Origin: Thraustochytrium sp. TN22
Taxonomy: Eukaryota; Sar; Bigyra; Thraustochytrida; Thraustochytriidae
Direction: 5' to 3'
DNA: 64,000 nt
Assembly (NCBI GenBank): GCA_013306675.1
Contig: JABLUY010000014.1
Span: 186,001 to 250,000 of the forward strand
Made by a program: the position numbers and the translations under genes. The notes beneath the pieces are model-generated. The model ran no database searches. It worked only from the letters and a program-made list of their open reading frames with translations, and was not told the origin of the DNA. Within the stretch, counting starts at the first letter, position 1. Every line of letters starts with the position of its first letter. Below, in pieces: positions 34,799 to 45,046 of the stretch.

Positions 34799-35749
34799 AT
34801 GACGACCACGAGCTCGCCGCAAGCGGCCGCGGCCGGCACCAAGACCAGGCCCCGCACCATGCTCGAGAAGCAGCCGTACATGTTGGGCTATGGCTGTGCC
34901 ATCTCGCTGTTCTCGCCCACGGCATCGCTGTACCAGCTCTGTAAGCTGAATCCGCAGGTCCAAATGACCAAGCCGCAGATGGTCAAGATGGCGCTGCGCA
35001 TCTTGCCGCACCAGACGCTGCTCAAGACGTTGCAAATGGACGCCTCCACGCCCGTCAAGGAGCATTTGAACCCGTGGGCCGCCTTTGCCTTTGTTGGCGT
35101 GCTCCAAGGTACGTAGAACTCACTCGCATCCCCTGGGACGCAACGCGCGAGGACGGGACCAGCAGCAGCTTTCGCTGTCGCTGTCGCTGGTGTTGCTTTC
35201 CAAAACTCGAAAATGACTGACGAACCCCGCGGCTTGACCCGCATTGCATTGTATCGCATCGCAGGCGGCGTCTATGGCCAGGCCAACATTTTCTTTTCCC
35301 AGGCGCTCAAGCTCGGAACGCCCAGCTACCGAGGCCTCTTCCGCGGCGTCGGCTTCGCGGCCGGCCGCGACACCATCTCCCAGGGTGTGCCTTTTATGTT
35401 CTCCGACTCCGTGCGCGATAACATTATCGAGCCGCTCGTCCCGGCACCCGCGGGCGGTGACTCGGCCGTTATCAAGTCCGTCAAGCACTGGGTTTCGGTG
35501 CTCAGCTGCTCCGTGGTCTCCACCGTCGCGAGCCAGGGCATGCACAACTGCCAGATCACCATGCAGTCCAACCAGGAGCTTAACCACCTCAGCGCCATCC
35601 AGCAAGCCTTCAAGCGGAATGGCGTCGCGCTCTTTTACCGCGGCGCCGAGGCCCGTATCGGCCTCCTCATTATCGTCAACGTGCTCAACGAGGTGCTCCT
35701 CAAAAAGGCCTGGGAGCGGGTGCCCGTTGAGAACGCCGCCTCCGCTTGA
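34799..35749 (+). CDS. Divergent mitochondrial-carrier-like (SLC25-like) protein
   Basis: Two exons, 34799-35108 and 35265-35749, encode 264 residues. The intron (35109-35264, GTACGT...CGCAG) is in phase 1, and splicing joins GVLQ to GGVYGQ without a break. The second half has carrier-like elements: a YRGLFRGVGFAAGRD segment and FKRNGVALFYRGAEAR, matching the family's Y-x-G-L-x-x-G and F-Y-R-G-x-x-x-R signatures at the end of carrier repeats. The P-x-[DE]-x-x-[KR] motifs are weak: SPTASLYQLCK in repeat 1 keeps Pro but lacks the usual acidic residue. Length is slightly short of the usual 300. It probably acts in the inner membrane of the mitochondrion or another organelle; the substrate cannot be told. 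Confidence 0.72.
35109..35264 (+). other. Intron of the carrier-like gene
   Basis: Donor GTACGT, acceptor CATCGCAG, 156 bases, phase 1. Without splicing the first frame stops at once. Confidence 0.88.
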
Positions 35750-35858
35750 ACCTTCGCATGACCTGCTTGCTGCCTGGCCACCGCGATGTCGATGTCTGTC
35801 TGCGCGAGCGGGTCCGCGAGCGGGTCGAATAGCATCTGCCACCTGATCATCCTCGCCG

Positions 35859-35893
<35 letters not shown>

Positions 35894-36548
35894 TCTTTTT
35901 GCCTGACGTGCTGACCGAATTGCCTTAGAACCTGTCTGTCTCTCTGTCTCTCTGTCTGTCCGTCTCCTGCGCTTCTTCTCCTGCGCTTGTCTTTTGGCCT
36001 CGATGAATCTTGTCAGCGCCAGCGCCTCGGCAGCACATGACAGTGAGCGTGGAGTCGACTGCGAAGCAGGTCCCCGCGGTGGCTCGCTTTTCCTTTTCAC
36101 TCACAGTCAGGCTGGCTGGCCGCCGCGACCGTGGAAAAGTCCGCCGCGAATGTAAAGTAAGAGAAGCGAGCAGCAGAACGCCAACTGCTCCGGCGCGCGG
36201 CGGCGCGCGGCGGCGCGCGAACGGCGGGCGGACGCGCGCGCGTGGGGGTGGGGTGGGGCGCGTGCGTGGGCGGCGGCCGCAGCCGTCTCCGGCCTCGGGA
36301 GCGGGCGGGAGGAAGCGGTGAGGCACAAGGCGCTTCGCGCGGCCCAACCGCTGCTGATCGATCTCTCGTCCCGTCTCGGCGCGGGGCTGCGCGGCGCAGC
36401 AACAAGAGGCTGAAGCAGCTGCTGCTGTCGCTCAGGTAGTAGGTCTGCAGGCTGATCTTGGCCTTTCGTCAAGCGGAAGCTGCTAGCAGGGACTGACTTT
36501 TTCAGTAGATCCGGGTCTGGACCTTGTGCTCTCTACTGCGCAGACCGA
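35750..36548. other. Spacer with CCTG and CTGT microsatellites
   Basis: 800 bases with no supported gene. A (CCTG)n run lies at 35858-35892 and a CTGT/CTCT run at 35933-35965. Next come GC-rich repeats (36195-36260) and the probable leader of the leucine-rich-repeat gene. Confidence 0.6.
35858..35892. repeat. (CCTG)n microsatellite
   Basis: About eight uninterrupted copies of a four-base unit in the 3' flank of the carrier-like gene. Confidence 0.95.
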
Positions 36549-37703
36549 ATGAGCACCATGAGCAGCAGCGAAAGGCTCTTCGCGCTGCGGCTAGTCTGCG
36601 ACGAGGGCTGGTTCAGGTTTGCGCACCGCGAGGTGCTCGCGTGCAGCTTGGTCTGCTGGGCGTGGCGCGAGGCGCTGCGCGGGTCGCCGGCGGAGGACAG
36701 CACCTTGCGCAACGTGAACTGGGTGCTGCGGTGCTTTCCGGCGCAGGAGGGCGAGGCGTTTTGGCGACTGCGCTCGCTGCGGCTGAGCGCACCCAAGGCG
36801 GACCCGGACGCCTCGACGGCCCCCGCGAAGCGGCACCGGCTGGAGGGCGCCCTGCAGGCGCCGCTGGCCACGGTGGCGAGCCAGCTGCGGCACCTGACGT
36901 CACTGGCGCTTATGGCGGACTTTTGCCGCGGAAGCTCGCTGGCGGCGCTGCGCACGTGCCGCAGCTTGCGCCAGCTAGAGCTGGGCAACGCGGATCGTCA
37001 CACGACGCTGAGTTTTCTGGAGAACTGCGACCAGCTGCGCAGCTTGCGCATTTTTGAGGCCAGCACGGTGCGCGAGATCGACACGCTTGGCACGCGGTGC
37101 CCAAAGCTAGCGCACCTGGTGCTGCGCAAGTGCGTGCACCTGCGCGACCTGGAGGGCCTTCGCGGGTGCCGCGCGCTGGAGTCGCTTGACCTCACGGGCG
37201 CCATGCAGCTTCAGAGCGTCGAGGCGCTGGCGCTTTGCGGGCGCCTGCAGAAATGCCTGCTCGTGCGCTGCCTCGCGCTGCGCAGCATCGCGCCCTTTGC
37301 ATCTTGCGAGAACCTCGAGGTGGTCTATCTGAGCCATTGCGAGCTCGTGCCGTCCATTGAGGCGTTGCGCGGCAAGCTGCGCCTGCACAGCCTCTGGCTC
37401 GCCAACTGTGCGCGCCTGCGCGACCTCTCGCCGCTCGCCAGCTGCCCTGGTCTGCGCACGCTGTCCATCTGCAACTGCCCGGAGCTCTTTCGCCAGGAGG
37501 TCTTGGACCCGGTCCTGCAGGCCGGCACCGTCAAGGAGCTCTACGCCAGCGGCATGGCACGCGGCCAGCTCGACGCCGCCACCATGCGGCGCATCACCAC
37601 GGACTTTTCCTTTTACTGCGATGTGCTCTCACGCTTCGGCAGGCCCCGCGGCTCGCGCGCCCGCGTGCCGCGACACGCCGCGCCAGTCAACCTCCCGTGG
37701 TGA
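36549..37703 (+). CDS. Leucine-rich-repeat protein, possibly F-box type
   Basis: 384 residues, single exon, first ATG at 36549. The N-terminal 55 residues carry a pattern (EVLACSLVCWAWREAL) similar to the helical end of an F-box, which would link it to an SCF ubiquitin ligase through Skp1. From about residue 110 to 345 there are around nine leucine-rich repeats of the cysteine-containing or SDS22-like kind (L-x-x-L-x-L, N/C-x-x-L). The last 40 residues are basic and not repeat-like. Substrate or partner is unknown. The repeats are clear; the F-box is tentative because its first half is not obvious. Confidence 0.78.
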   Translation: MSTMSSSERLFALRLVCDEGWFRFAHREVLACSLVCWAWREALRGSPAEDSTLRNVNWVLRCFPAQEGEAFWRLRSLRLSAPKADPDASTAPAKRHRLEGALQAPLATVASQLRHLTSLALMADFCRGSSLAALRTCRSLRQLELGNADRHTTLSFLENCDQLRSLRIFEASTVREIDTLGTRCPKLAHLVLRKCVHLRDLEGLRGCRALESLDLTGAMQLQSVEALALCGRLQKCLLVRCLALRSIAPFASCENLEVVYLSHCELVPSIEALRGKLRLHSLWLANCARLRDLSPLASCPGLRTLSICNCPELFRQEVLDPVLQAGTVKELYASGMARGQLDAATMRRITTDFSFYCDVLSRFGRPRGSRARVPRHAAPVNLPW

Positions 37704-37812
37704 ATAAAGGTTCATTGGGTTGCTTTTTTTTCGTTCGCCCGGTCGCCCTATCGGCGCCAAGCGATTGGATACAGAGATACAGACACAGGGGATGCGAAAC
37801 TCACGCTGGTAG

Positions 37813-38595
37813 TCAGGTGGCGATGCCAAAGATAGCATTGAGGTCGCCGCGCGAGTACGAGGCAACGTCCTTGGCGCGTACCAGCCTCGCGTGCACCTTG
37901 CGCGCGAGCACCGTCTCCTTCTTCTGCGTCTTTTGCTTCTTGAGGGGCGCGGCCTCCTCGGCATCGCTTCCGTCCTCGTCGTCGCTGGCCTCGGACTTGC
38001 TGCCCTCCTCCGCCTCCTCCTTCGAAGCGCGGCTGCGCTTCTTCGACGATGGCTTCTTCTCCTTGTCGCTGGACTTGGTCTTCTTCTTCTTCTTCTTGGA
38101 CTTGGACGCGGCCTCGGCCTCGGCCTGAACGTCGACGGCGTCCGAGGTGTGCTTCTCGATCGTGACAACGTCCACGTCAACCTCCTCCTTGCCGTCGCCC
38201 AGGTCGGTGACCTTGACGAGCGTGGTGGTTGCCGTCGCGAGCTCCTCCGAGGCGCCGGCAGCCTGCGCCTTGAGGCGCTTGCGCATGCGGCGCTCCTCCT
38301 TGCGGCGCTGCGCGTCGGCCCCGTGCGCGCGCTGAAGGTTCTGCAGGACGTCGTTGAAGTTGCTAATCTGGCCCTGGAAGGCCGCGTTGCCCACGCCATC
38401 CTGCTCGGTGCCGAGCCCCAGCGTCTCGGTGCGCTTCTCCACCTTGACGTGCGACGCGCGCCCGTCCTCGTTCTTGCCGGCGCCCTTGCCGTCGGACCAC
38501 CCCATCTTCACCAGCATCTTGTACCCGAACTTGCTCTTGTCGTTCGCCCACCGCTGGTTCAAGGTGTCCACGCCCTTCATGTTCACGCCCGGCAT
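37813..38595 (-). CDS. PINX1: PinX1/Gno1-type G-patch nucleolar protein
   Basis: 260 residues from the first ATG, 38595; the frame extends to a GTG at 38622, which I reject. The G-patch lies at about residues 21-58: SKFGYKMLVKMGW, then GKGAGKNEDGR and a VKV strand. An FNDVLQNLQ segment matches the FNQLL region of PinX1. A long Lys/Ser/Glu-rich tract follows. The C-terminal segment HARLVRAKDVASYSRGDLNAIFG matches PinX1's KGKDLSSRSKTDL-IFG element, here moved to the very end. PinX1/Gno1 activates the helicase Prp43/DHX15 in pre-rRNA and snoRNA processing and can inhibit telomerase. It is divergent from RRP9, another rRNA-processing gene. Confidence 0.88.
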   Translation of the reverse strand: MPGVNMKGVDTLNQRWANDKSKFGYKMLVKMGWSDGKGAGKNEDGRASHVKVEKRTETLGLGTEQDGVGNAAFQGQISNFNDVLQNLQRAHGADAQRRKEERRMRKRLKAQAAGASEELATATTTLVKVTDLGDGKEEVDVDVVTIEKHTSDAVDVQAEAEAASKSKKKKKKTKSSDKEKKPSSKKRSRASKEEAEEGSKSEASDDEDGSDAEEAAPLKKQKTQKKETVLARKVHARLVRAKDVASYSRGDLNAIFGIAT

Positions 38596-38934
38596 GGCGC
38601 CGCCGTCCTTCGCCGCGCCCACCTACGCCGCGGCCGCGCCCGACGCGACGCGACGCGACGCGCGGGGCCGAGCGCGGGCGCGGGCGGGGAGAGCGCGCGC
38701 GCGCCGCCGCCGCCGCCGCCGCCGCCGACCCTGCGGACGAGCGGGTGGAGCGGAGTCTGCTGTTTGTTTGTTGGCTGGCTGGTCACGGTGGCGCGGGAAC
38801 GGGTGGCTGCGCGCGCCCAGGCAAGGCGAGGCAAGGCGGCGCAAGCGGCAGTCCCGCTTCGCCTGCCGCGCCGCGCGAGGGCTGCTGCTGCGCGGGCGAG
38901 GACGGCCGCACGGGCAGCGCGCTGCATCGCTGCC
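38596..38934. promoter_or_regulatory. Bidirectional promoter of PINX1 and RRP9
   Basis: 339 bases between two divergent start codons whose products both act in nucleolar rRNA processing. It holds a CGCGA/CGACG pentamer run near 38641-38668, a GCC run (38697-38729) and a TGTTTGTTTG-like AT-richer stretch near 38758. No TATA box is visible. Confidence 0.5.
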
Positions 38935-40733
38935 ATGCCGCTCAAGCGCGTCGTCGGCGGTGCCAAGGTGAGTTGACCTCAAGGCGGTGGCCAGCCGGCC
39001 AGGCGCGACGTGCACTCGTGAACTGGAGGGACGAGATGTACGAGGCCCAGGACGCGGGCGGGGCGGCTGGGCGGGGAAAGGGGCAAGGGGCAAGGTGCTG
39101 CCGATGAGGATCTCTGCAGTTTCGACTATAAATGGAATTCCTCGTTTCCGATTCTGCTGCAAGGTAGAAGGTGAGACTGTCCGAACCTAGGCTGTGATGG
39201 CTATCTGAGGCGTTGCATCAAACCCCCCTTACCTCGCTTTCATCCCTTCCCGCATTCATTTATCCACGCGAGAGATCAGGCAGATTGACTAACAGGGCAA
39301 CGAATGTCTCTGCTGCACAGGCAACACGCAGCGCTAAGCGCTCAAGGCGCGACGCGAACCTCAAGGTGGACAAGGTCGACTGGGAGGTGCCGAGCGACGA
39401 TGAGATCGATTCGGATGAGGAGGTCAACGGCCGTAGCGCGCCTTATAGCGCCAAAGACGAGGGGCCCGTGGAGTCCGCCTCGGAGAAGCGCCTGCGCATG
39501 GCGCGTGAGATCCTCGACAAGGTCCGCGGCGCGGGGGCGCTAAAGGTCGAAGAAGAAGAGGATGATGAGGACGATGCGAGCGTCGAGGAAGAGGACGGCG
39601 GCGGTGGCACCGTGGTGCCCGTGGACCGGCGCGGCGAGAATGGTCTGGACCCGGTCTCTCAGAAGCTGCACAACGACCTGCTCCGCGCCGAGGGCCGTCT
39701 GCGGCGGCCCATGGCACAGCAGATTGTTGCGGACGAGGTCGTCTCTCAGCAGTGCCCGCGGTCGCATCGGCTATCCGTGACATGCGTGGCACTGAGCAGC
39801 ACCGAGGATGTGGCATTCACGGGCTCTAAAGACTGCTCTATCGTGCGCTGGGACGTGGAGACCGGCAAGCGCGTGGCGCAGCTGCCAGGACGGCCCGCGA
39901 CCAAGTCGGTGCCGGCATCGAGCATCAAGGGTCACCACGATGAGATCTTGGCGCTGGCCGTGAGCTCGGACGGCCGGTACCTTGCTAGCGGCGGCCGCGA
40001 CAAGGTCATTCACATCTGGGACGGCCGGTCCAACGAGCTAGTGGACAGCTTTGAGGGTCACCGCGAGGCGGTCTCCGGGCTGACTTTTTTGCAGGGCAAG
40101 CACACGCTGTACTCGGCGTCCATGGACCGCAGCGTCCGCGCATGGAGCGTGGACGAGATGGCCTACATCGAGTCTCTCTTCGGCCATCAGTCGGAGATTC
40201 TGGGCATCGATTGCCTGCACCACGAGCGCGCCGTGACGTGCTCCATGGATCGTACCGTGCGCTTTTGGAAGTTCCCTGAGGAGTCGCAGCTCGTGCTGCA
40301 GGGTCTGCACAAGGCGTCGATCGACTGCGTCGCCATGATGGACGAGGCGCATTTCATCACCGGCTCGCAGGAGGGCTCTCTCGCGCTCTGGACCACGGCC
40401 AAGAAGAAGCCCAGCTCCATCGTGCGCCGTGCGCACGGCAGCACCTGGATTTCCGCCGTGGCGGCCATGCCGAATGCCGACGTGGCTGCTTCGGGCGGCT
40501 CGGACGGCTTTGTCAAGCTCTGGAACGTCGCCACCTCGGTGCGCCAGATCCGCGCGCCCTCGCTGGCAAGTCTACCGCTGCCGGGCTATGTCAATGCGCT
40601 CGCCTTTGGCCCGTCTGGCCGCGTGCTCATCGCCGGCACGGGCCAGGAGCACCGCCTCGGCCGCTGGGAGCGCAAGTCCGAGGGTCGCAACACGCTCCAC
40701 ATCTTTCGCCTTCCCCTCGTGTCCGAGAACTGA
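38935..40733 (+). CDS. RRP9: U3 snoRNP WD40 protein Rrp9 (U3-55K)
   Basis: Exon 1 (38935-38967) encodes only MPLKRVVGGAK; exon 2 (39321-40733) gives the rest, 481 residues in all, joined in phase 0. Rrp9 binds the box B/C motif of U3 snoRNA and belongs to the SSU processome that cleaves pre-rRNA at early sites. An acidic N terminus is followed by the conserved coil (KLHNDLLRAEGRLRRPMA) and seven WD repeats with family markers: VAFTGSKDCSIVRWD, GRYLASGGRDKVIHIWDG, GHREAVSGLTF, LYSASMDRSVRAW, ESLFGHQSEILG, RFWKFPEESQLVLQG and the closing GTGQEHRLGRWER. These match human RRP9 closely in order. Confidence 0.94.
38968..39320 (+). other. Intron of RRP9
   Basis: Donor GTGAGT, acceptor TGCTGCACAG after a pyrimidine-rich stretch, 353 bases. 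It follows a first coding exon of only 33 bases. The frame is also open upstream of the acceptor to 39213, but that part translates to unrelated sequence. A TATAAA lies inside at about 39126, with no gene attached that I can see. Confidence 0.85.
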
Positions 40734-43664
40734 CTGACAGTATAGGCCAGCAGGCTGGACGATGTGCATGTAGTAGAAGAAGCATTTGAAAATCACATCC
40801 CTTTGCAGGGCCTAAGTTTTAAGTAGCGCTGGATGGGGTTGTCCTCGCCTTGGGACAGCTCTTAGTCAGAGCGCCGACGTTTGGTTTGTTACGCCGTCCA
40901 TGTACTTGGGTAGATGCTGCGTCTGATGGCGACGCGTTCGGGCCCGTCGCCCAGGCTGGTCGTGTTGCTCCAGCGGGGTCATGTCCACGACCACCGGGAG
41001 GGGCGGCCTCAACATTCGTTGCGTCTCTGGCTCTTGCCAGAGGAGAAGAGCTAGCTTCCGCGTCGGAGAAAGCTCCACGCAGCGCGGCAGCGTCCCGATT
41101 CTTCTTGTTTCCGTCGCGTCAGGTGCACGAGGAAATGAACTTGGTAGCGTTGATGACCTCCGCGGTGCAGGACACGGAGGAGACGGAGAAGCACAAAGAG
41201 GACCAGAAGGACGACTCGCTCGCAACAGGTCTTCCAGGGTCGTGGGCAGGCACCGGGTCTCGCTGCGCGAAACCTTGGATGGCGGTCCTCCTCGTAGCAG
41301 GTGCACGGAGTCCGCCGGGACTAGCTGCGTCTCGCACGGCGTGGCGGTCTGCTCTTCCATCGTCGATGCCCTCGATCGATACTTCGACGTTCGGGTTGTG
41401 CGCTCGGCCTGACCCGCTTCATTCTCTCGTCCTTCTTAGGGGGGTGAAAGCGTCACTGGAGGGCAGCAGACTCGCTGCTTGCGGGTTGACCAGCCAACGC
41501 TATAAAAGGAAGTCGATTGGCGCCCTCCTCTGTAGCCACCGGCGTCTTTCGTCTCTTTCGTGTTTCCACAGACCGATGCGCTGCACGCTGCTTCTTTCCA
41601 AACCACTGTTCCCCCACGGTGAGGCCTGCCGGCGCCCTCCACAGCGCATCCACAGTGTCCCAGCGCAGAAGAAGCGTACCAGCCGTTGCCCGCCCGCCCA
41701 AGAACCCAGGCTGAACTTGAAAGCCGACATACGAAACCTTGAACGGAAGGCATGCACCAAGAATTCCGCTGGTCGCTCCAGGCGCCGCCCGCCAGGGCGA
41801 AGTTTACTGCACCAACCAGCCAAGAGGGGGCCTCGAGCGAGTGTCAAGGATCAACGAGCGCATCGTGATCATTTGTGCTGGCGCACTGCCCTGTTGTCAA
41901 AACGGCGGACTTGCTCAACTGGCGGCTCCGCCGCTCCGAGTCAGTTGGTCCCGGTTGGCAAGTTCAAGATGCTCTCTGCGCACGCGTGCGACTGGCTAGG
42001 CGAGCGCCGTGGCTCGATGAGGAGAAGCGACCGACTTGGCTCTTTGGCTCTTGGCGCGAATGCTCGAGTCCACAGCGGCCGGGAGGCTGTGGCGCCGCGT
42101 TGACCAAGGGGTCACCGGGGGATCACTGTGGCTGCTGCCGCTCCACTGGCGGGGCCCTCTCCCAAGATCCGTGCGAGTCTCTCTCGCTTCTGCCGTCCGA
42201 GTCGGCGTGCGTGGCGAGCTTGCGCAGCCAGCCTGCCACGGCCACATCGCCCGATCCCGGCCAAGCTTCGCGGCCTCTCGATCGCATCCGCGTCAGGCCA
42301 GCCTTGATCATGACCAACGTGCGTGTCTTTCAAGCTTTGTAGGCCTAGACTCGACGGACCACCAAGGAGGTCGACTCAGGCTCAGGCTGGCTGGAGCCCA
42401 CTAGCAGTGCTCCGTACGCGGACAGTGATGTGCTCAGCAAGAGCAAGCAGGATCCGCAGCGCTGGCAGGGAAGGTATACGGCAGAAGGGATCCAGCCTGC
42501 GAAGACGAAGCGAAGCAGACTCGCCGAGCCCAGTCCGCCTCAGGCTGCTGGCACGGCCGCCACTCGATCCCGCTCGGTCACGGTGCAGCTGGCGGTGACT
42601 CGGACAGCCTGAGAGCAGTGAGTGCCGCCGCGGGGCCGCCGCGCGAGGTCTTCTGTTCTTTGAGACGCGACCAGGTTGGCGGTGCAACGTTCTACTTCGA
42701 GTCCGAGTCGCGTCGGCCACGGGACTCGGGAGCGACCTGGACTCGGATAACGATACCAGGGCTTACCCTGTCCTAAGTTAGGCCTAGCTCTAGGGAGAGC
42801 AAGACTTGAGATGCGTGGCCGAAGGCAGGGCCCGTTCCGAGCCGCGCCCAACTCCAAGCTCGGCCCCAGGGTGCGCTAACTTCAAAGCCGAGTCGCCCGT
42901 CGCTGCTTGGCAGTACTTGCCTGTTGAGTTGAGGCGACCCTGCTGAGAGACGAAAGATCCCCGATGAGCCGGCTGCGGCATCCTGGCCTCAGCGGCCGCT
43001 GGCTTTGGCGACGCGTCGGACGCCGCCAGCGCGCGCCAACCAACCAACGAACGGCTCCAGGCTTTGGGCGCCAGGCACCTGGCTGGTTGCTGGCAGGAGA
43101 ATCCCCCGCTGCCCATGGCTTGTTCGCCGCGTGACCCTAATAAGGCCCAAGGCCCTCTGGTTGCTACGCGGCCCTAGCGAAGTCCCTAGCTAGCGGGTGC
43201 CGCCGCCCCCGACAAGAAGGGCGAGCGTCTAGTCGCGCATACCGAAAGACCCGCCGTTGGCCTGCCCGTCGGGCCCGTGTCAAAGGCCCATAGCTAGACA
43301 TCGCAGCGGAACACAGCGCAGAGAAGAACGTGGTAGGCGGGCACTAGGCCTAGCGAGACTTTCCCTTTCTTTGTGAGAAGAGCGCACAAGCTGCACGGCA
43401 CGTGAGTCGGTGTCCTGCGAGGCTCTCTCCCAGGCACGTCTTGAGTCGCAGACCCCGAATCGCTGTGCTGGACGGGCTCTCGATCGCGCGCCCGCCGGGC
43501 GAGAGGCTCTCGGGCGTCGGGCCTCGCCTGGCCTCGACTCGACTCGCATCGTCTCGAGGCTGGGTCGTGGCGGGAAGCCAGGCTTCGTCTCGCCACGCCG
43601 TGCAGCCAGCCCCCCTGGCGGCGCGCGATCAGGACCTGGCGGGCTCTTCCTGCGTGTGCGCATT
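40734..43664. other. 2.9 kb stretch without a convincing gene
   Basis: Bases here are clearly less GC-biased than in the flanking genes and third positions of its frames are not G/C-skewed. The longest frame (40850-42103, +, 417 codons) starts at TTG, resembles no family I know and changes character along its length; I give it a low chance of coding. A textbook TATA box (TATAAAAGG) sits at 41501-41509 on the + strand. Several CTAG-rich palindromes occur at 42340-42350, 42778-42794, 43180-43190 and 43343-43353. The end probably contains the promoter and perhaps a first exon of the kinase. A long non-coding RNA, a decayed gene or plain spacer are all possible. Confidence 0.5.
41501..41509 (+). 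promoter_or_regulatory. TATA-box-like TATAAAAGG
   Basis: An exact TATAAAAGG in GC-rich surroundings. Transcription would start about 25-35 bases downstream near 41530, inside the long stretch without a recognised gene, so its target is unknown. Confidence 0.35.
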
Positions 43665-44588
43665 ATGCATCTTCTTCAATCAGGCTCATCGGCACAGGTC
43701 TTCAAGGCGAACGGGACGGACGCGATGGCACATGCGGCCACGGGCCTTACAGGGACCTTCGCGCTCAAGGTGTACCCCCCCAATACCATGGAGCCGAGCG
43801 ACGAGCACAAGGCCGAGCTAGCGGCGCTAACACGGCTCGGCCAGCTCGGCTACCCGCCGAGCTTCGTGGTGCGCTTCCTGTGCAGCACAGAGATTCAAAT
43901 GTGCAGGGCGCAGTGGCCGGCGATCGCGCTCGAGTTCTGCGCTGGGGGCGACATGTACGACCTTCTCAGGCAAGGGGTGATGCCAGAGCAGGATGCCCGA
44001 TGCTATGCTGCCGAGATCGCCATGGCGCTCGAGTACCTGCGAGCGGCGGGCGTCGTGCATGGCGATCTCAAGCCGGAGAACATTGGTCTTTCCGCAAATG
44101 GCCACGTACGCCTCTTGGACTTTGGGCTGGCGCGCATCATGGACACGGACCTGGCGCAGACCAGCCTGGTGAGCGGCACTCTGCCCTTTGCGTCGCCAGA
44201 GGCGCTCCGACGCAAGCCGTGCAGCTTCTCCTCGGATTGGTGGGGTCTGGGCGCGACGCTCTTTAGCATGCTCTTCGCCGCAGAGCCTTTCAGCACGTCC
44301 AGCATGAGCACGCAGGAGATCATGAGCAACATCGTCAAAGGTGAGATCCAATGGTCAGCCGGGTCGTATGTTTCTCCTGAAGCCAAGGATGCGTTAGAGC
44401 AGCTGCTCAACGTAGATCAATCCATGCGGACGCAGACCGCACAGGCGTGCGCCGCGCATCCTTTTTGGAGCGCTGTGGACTGGGTGCAGCTGTACGAGGA
44501 GACTTGGGTGCCGCAGCACTTTCGTTTTTTCTGCCAGAGCCAGGATCGGGCGGCGGCGCCTGTTCGCACCGCTTCTGCAGATTTTTGA
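43665..44588 (+). CDS. AGC-like serine/threonine protein kinase, first exon probably missing
   Basis: From the first in-frame ATG (43665) there are 307 residues. Kinase landmarks: ATP-binding Lys35 (FALKVY), helix-C Glu51, the catalytic loop HGDLKPEN with Asp134, DFG at 152-154, a GTLPFASPEA activation-segment end, DWWGLGATLFSML, and a C-terminal HPFW-VDW-QLYE resembling AGC kinases near PDK1. HRD is changed to HGD, as in non-RD kinases. The glycine-rich loop is only half present: GSSAQVF stands at residue 7, right at the start. A good acceptor (cttcttcaatCAG, ending 43683) lies in front of it, so a 5' exon upstream is likely and the listed start may be intron. I could not find that exon with confidence. 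Confidence 0.8.
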   Translation: MHLLQSGSSAQVFKANGTDAMAHAATGLTGTFALKVYPPNTMEPSDEHKAELAALTRLGQLGYPPSFVVRFLCSTEIQMCRAQWPAIALEFCAGGDMYDLLRQGVMPEQDARCYAAEIAMALEYLRAAGVVHGDLKPENIGLSANGHVRLLDFGLARIMDTDLAQTSLVSGTLPFASPEALRRKPCSFSSDWWGLGATLFSMLFAAEPFSTSSMSTQEIMSNIVKGEIQWSAGSYVSPEAKDALEQLLNVDQSMRTQTAQACAAHPFWSAVDWVQLYEETWVPQHFRFFCQSQDRAAAPVRTASADF

Positions 44589-45046
44589 CGGAACTCGCTG
44601 ATTCGAGCAAAATAAATCTACCAAAATTCAGAACCCGCCATCGGCGCCTCTTCGTACTCGTCGAACGAGAGGACGGGGCTTTCTTTCGTTTTGCTGGCAA
44701 GCTTGCTAGCTAATGCAACCAACATCAAGCTTCTGCTTACCCAAACTTATTCGTCTGCAGAGTCATGATGGCACTCCGAGCAAATGCAACAGAAGAAATG
44801 TATTGTAGTTCTCGTCATCGTCATCGTCATCGTCGTCTTGGTCTTGGTCAAGACAAATACCTCCTTGGCCATCAAGGGGGGGGGGGGGGTCGGCTGCGTT
44901 GTAGGGCAAAAGTTAAAGGAGTGCTGAGTGGAGGTGCGCACGCCATGGCCGACCGAATTGCGCGCGGAGCGAGCGTCCACAAAGACTCTCATCTGCACAG
45001 TGCGATGCCATGCTTGCTTGTTCACGTGTGCGGTGGCTCGCGCATT
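44589..45046. other. Spacer between convergent kinase and DGAT2 genes
   Basis: 458 bases, AT-richer than the genes. It has an AATAAA-like sequence just after the kinase stop (44609-44615), a (TCATCG)n run around 44812-44835 and a run of 14 G at 44876-44889. No gene seen. Confidence 0.6.
44876..44889. repeat. Run of 14 guanines
   Basis: Fourteen consecutive G in the 3' flank of DGAT2, where they would be C14 in the DGAT2 mRNA sense. Its exact length may be unreliable in an assembly. Confidence 0.95.

Noticed and set aside
38968-39320. Possible snoRNA inside the RRP9 intron (GATGA-like and CTGA words near 39105 and 39193-39207)
   Set aside because: The C-like and D-like words are imperfect and wrongly spaced for a box C/D snoRNA, and no terminal stem was found.
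40734-43664. tRNA or 5S rRNA genes in the gene-poor stretch
   Set aside because: No A-box and B-box pair with a cloverleaf was found by eye.
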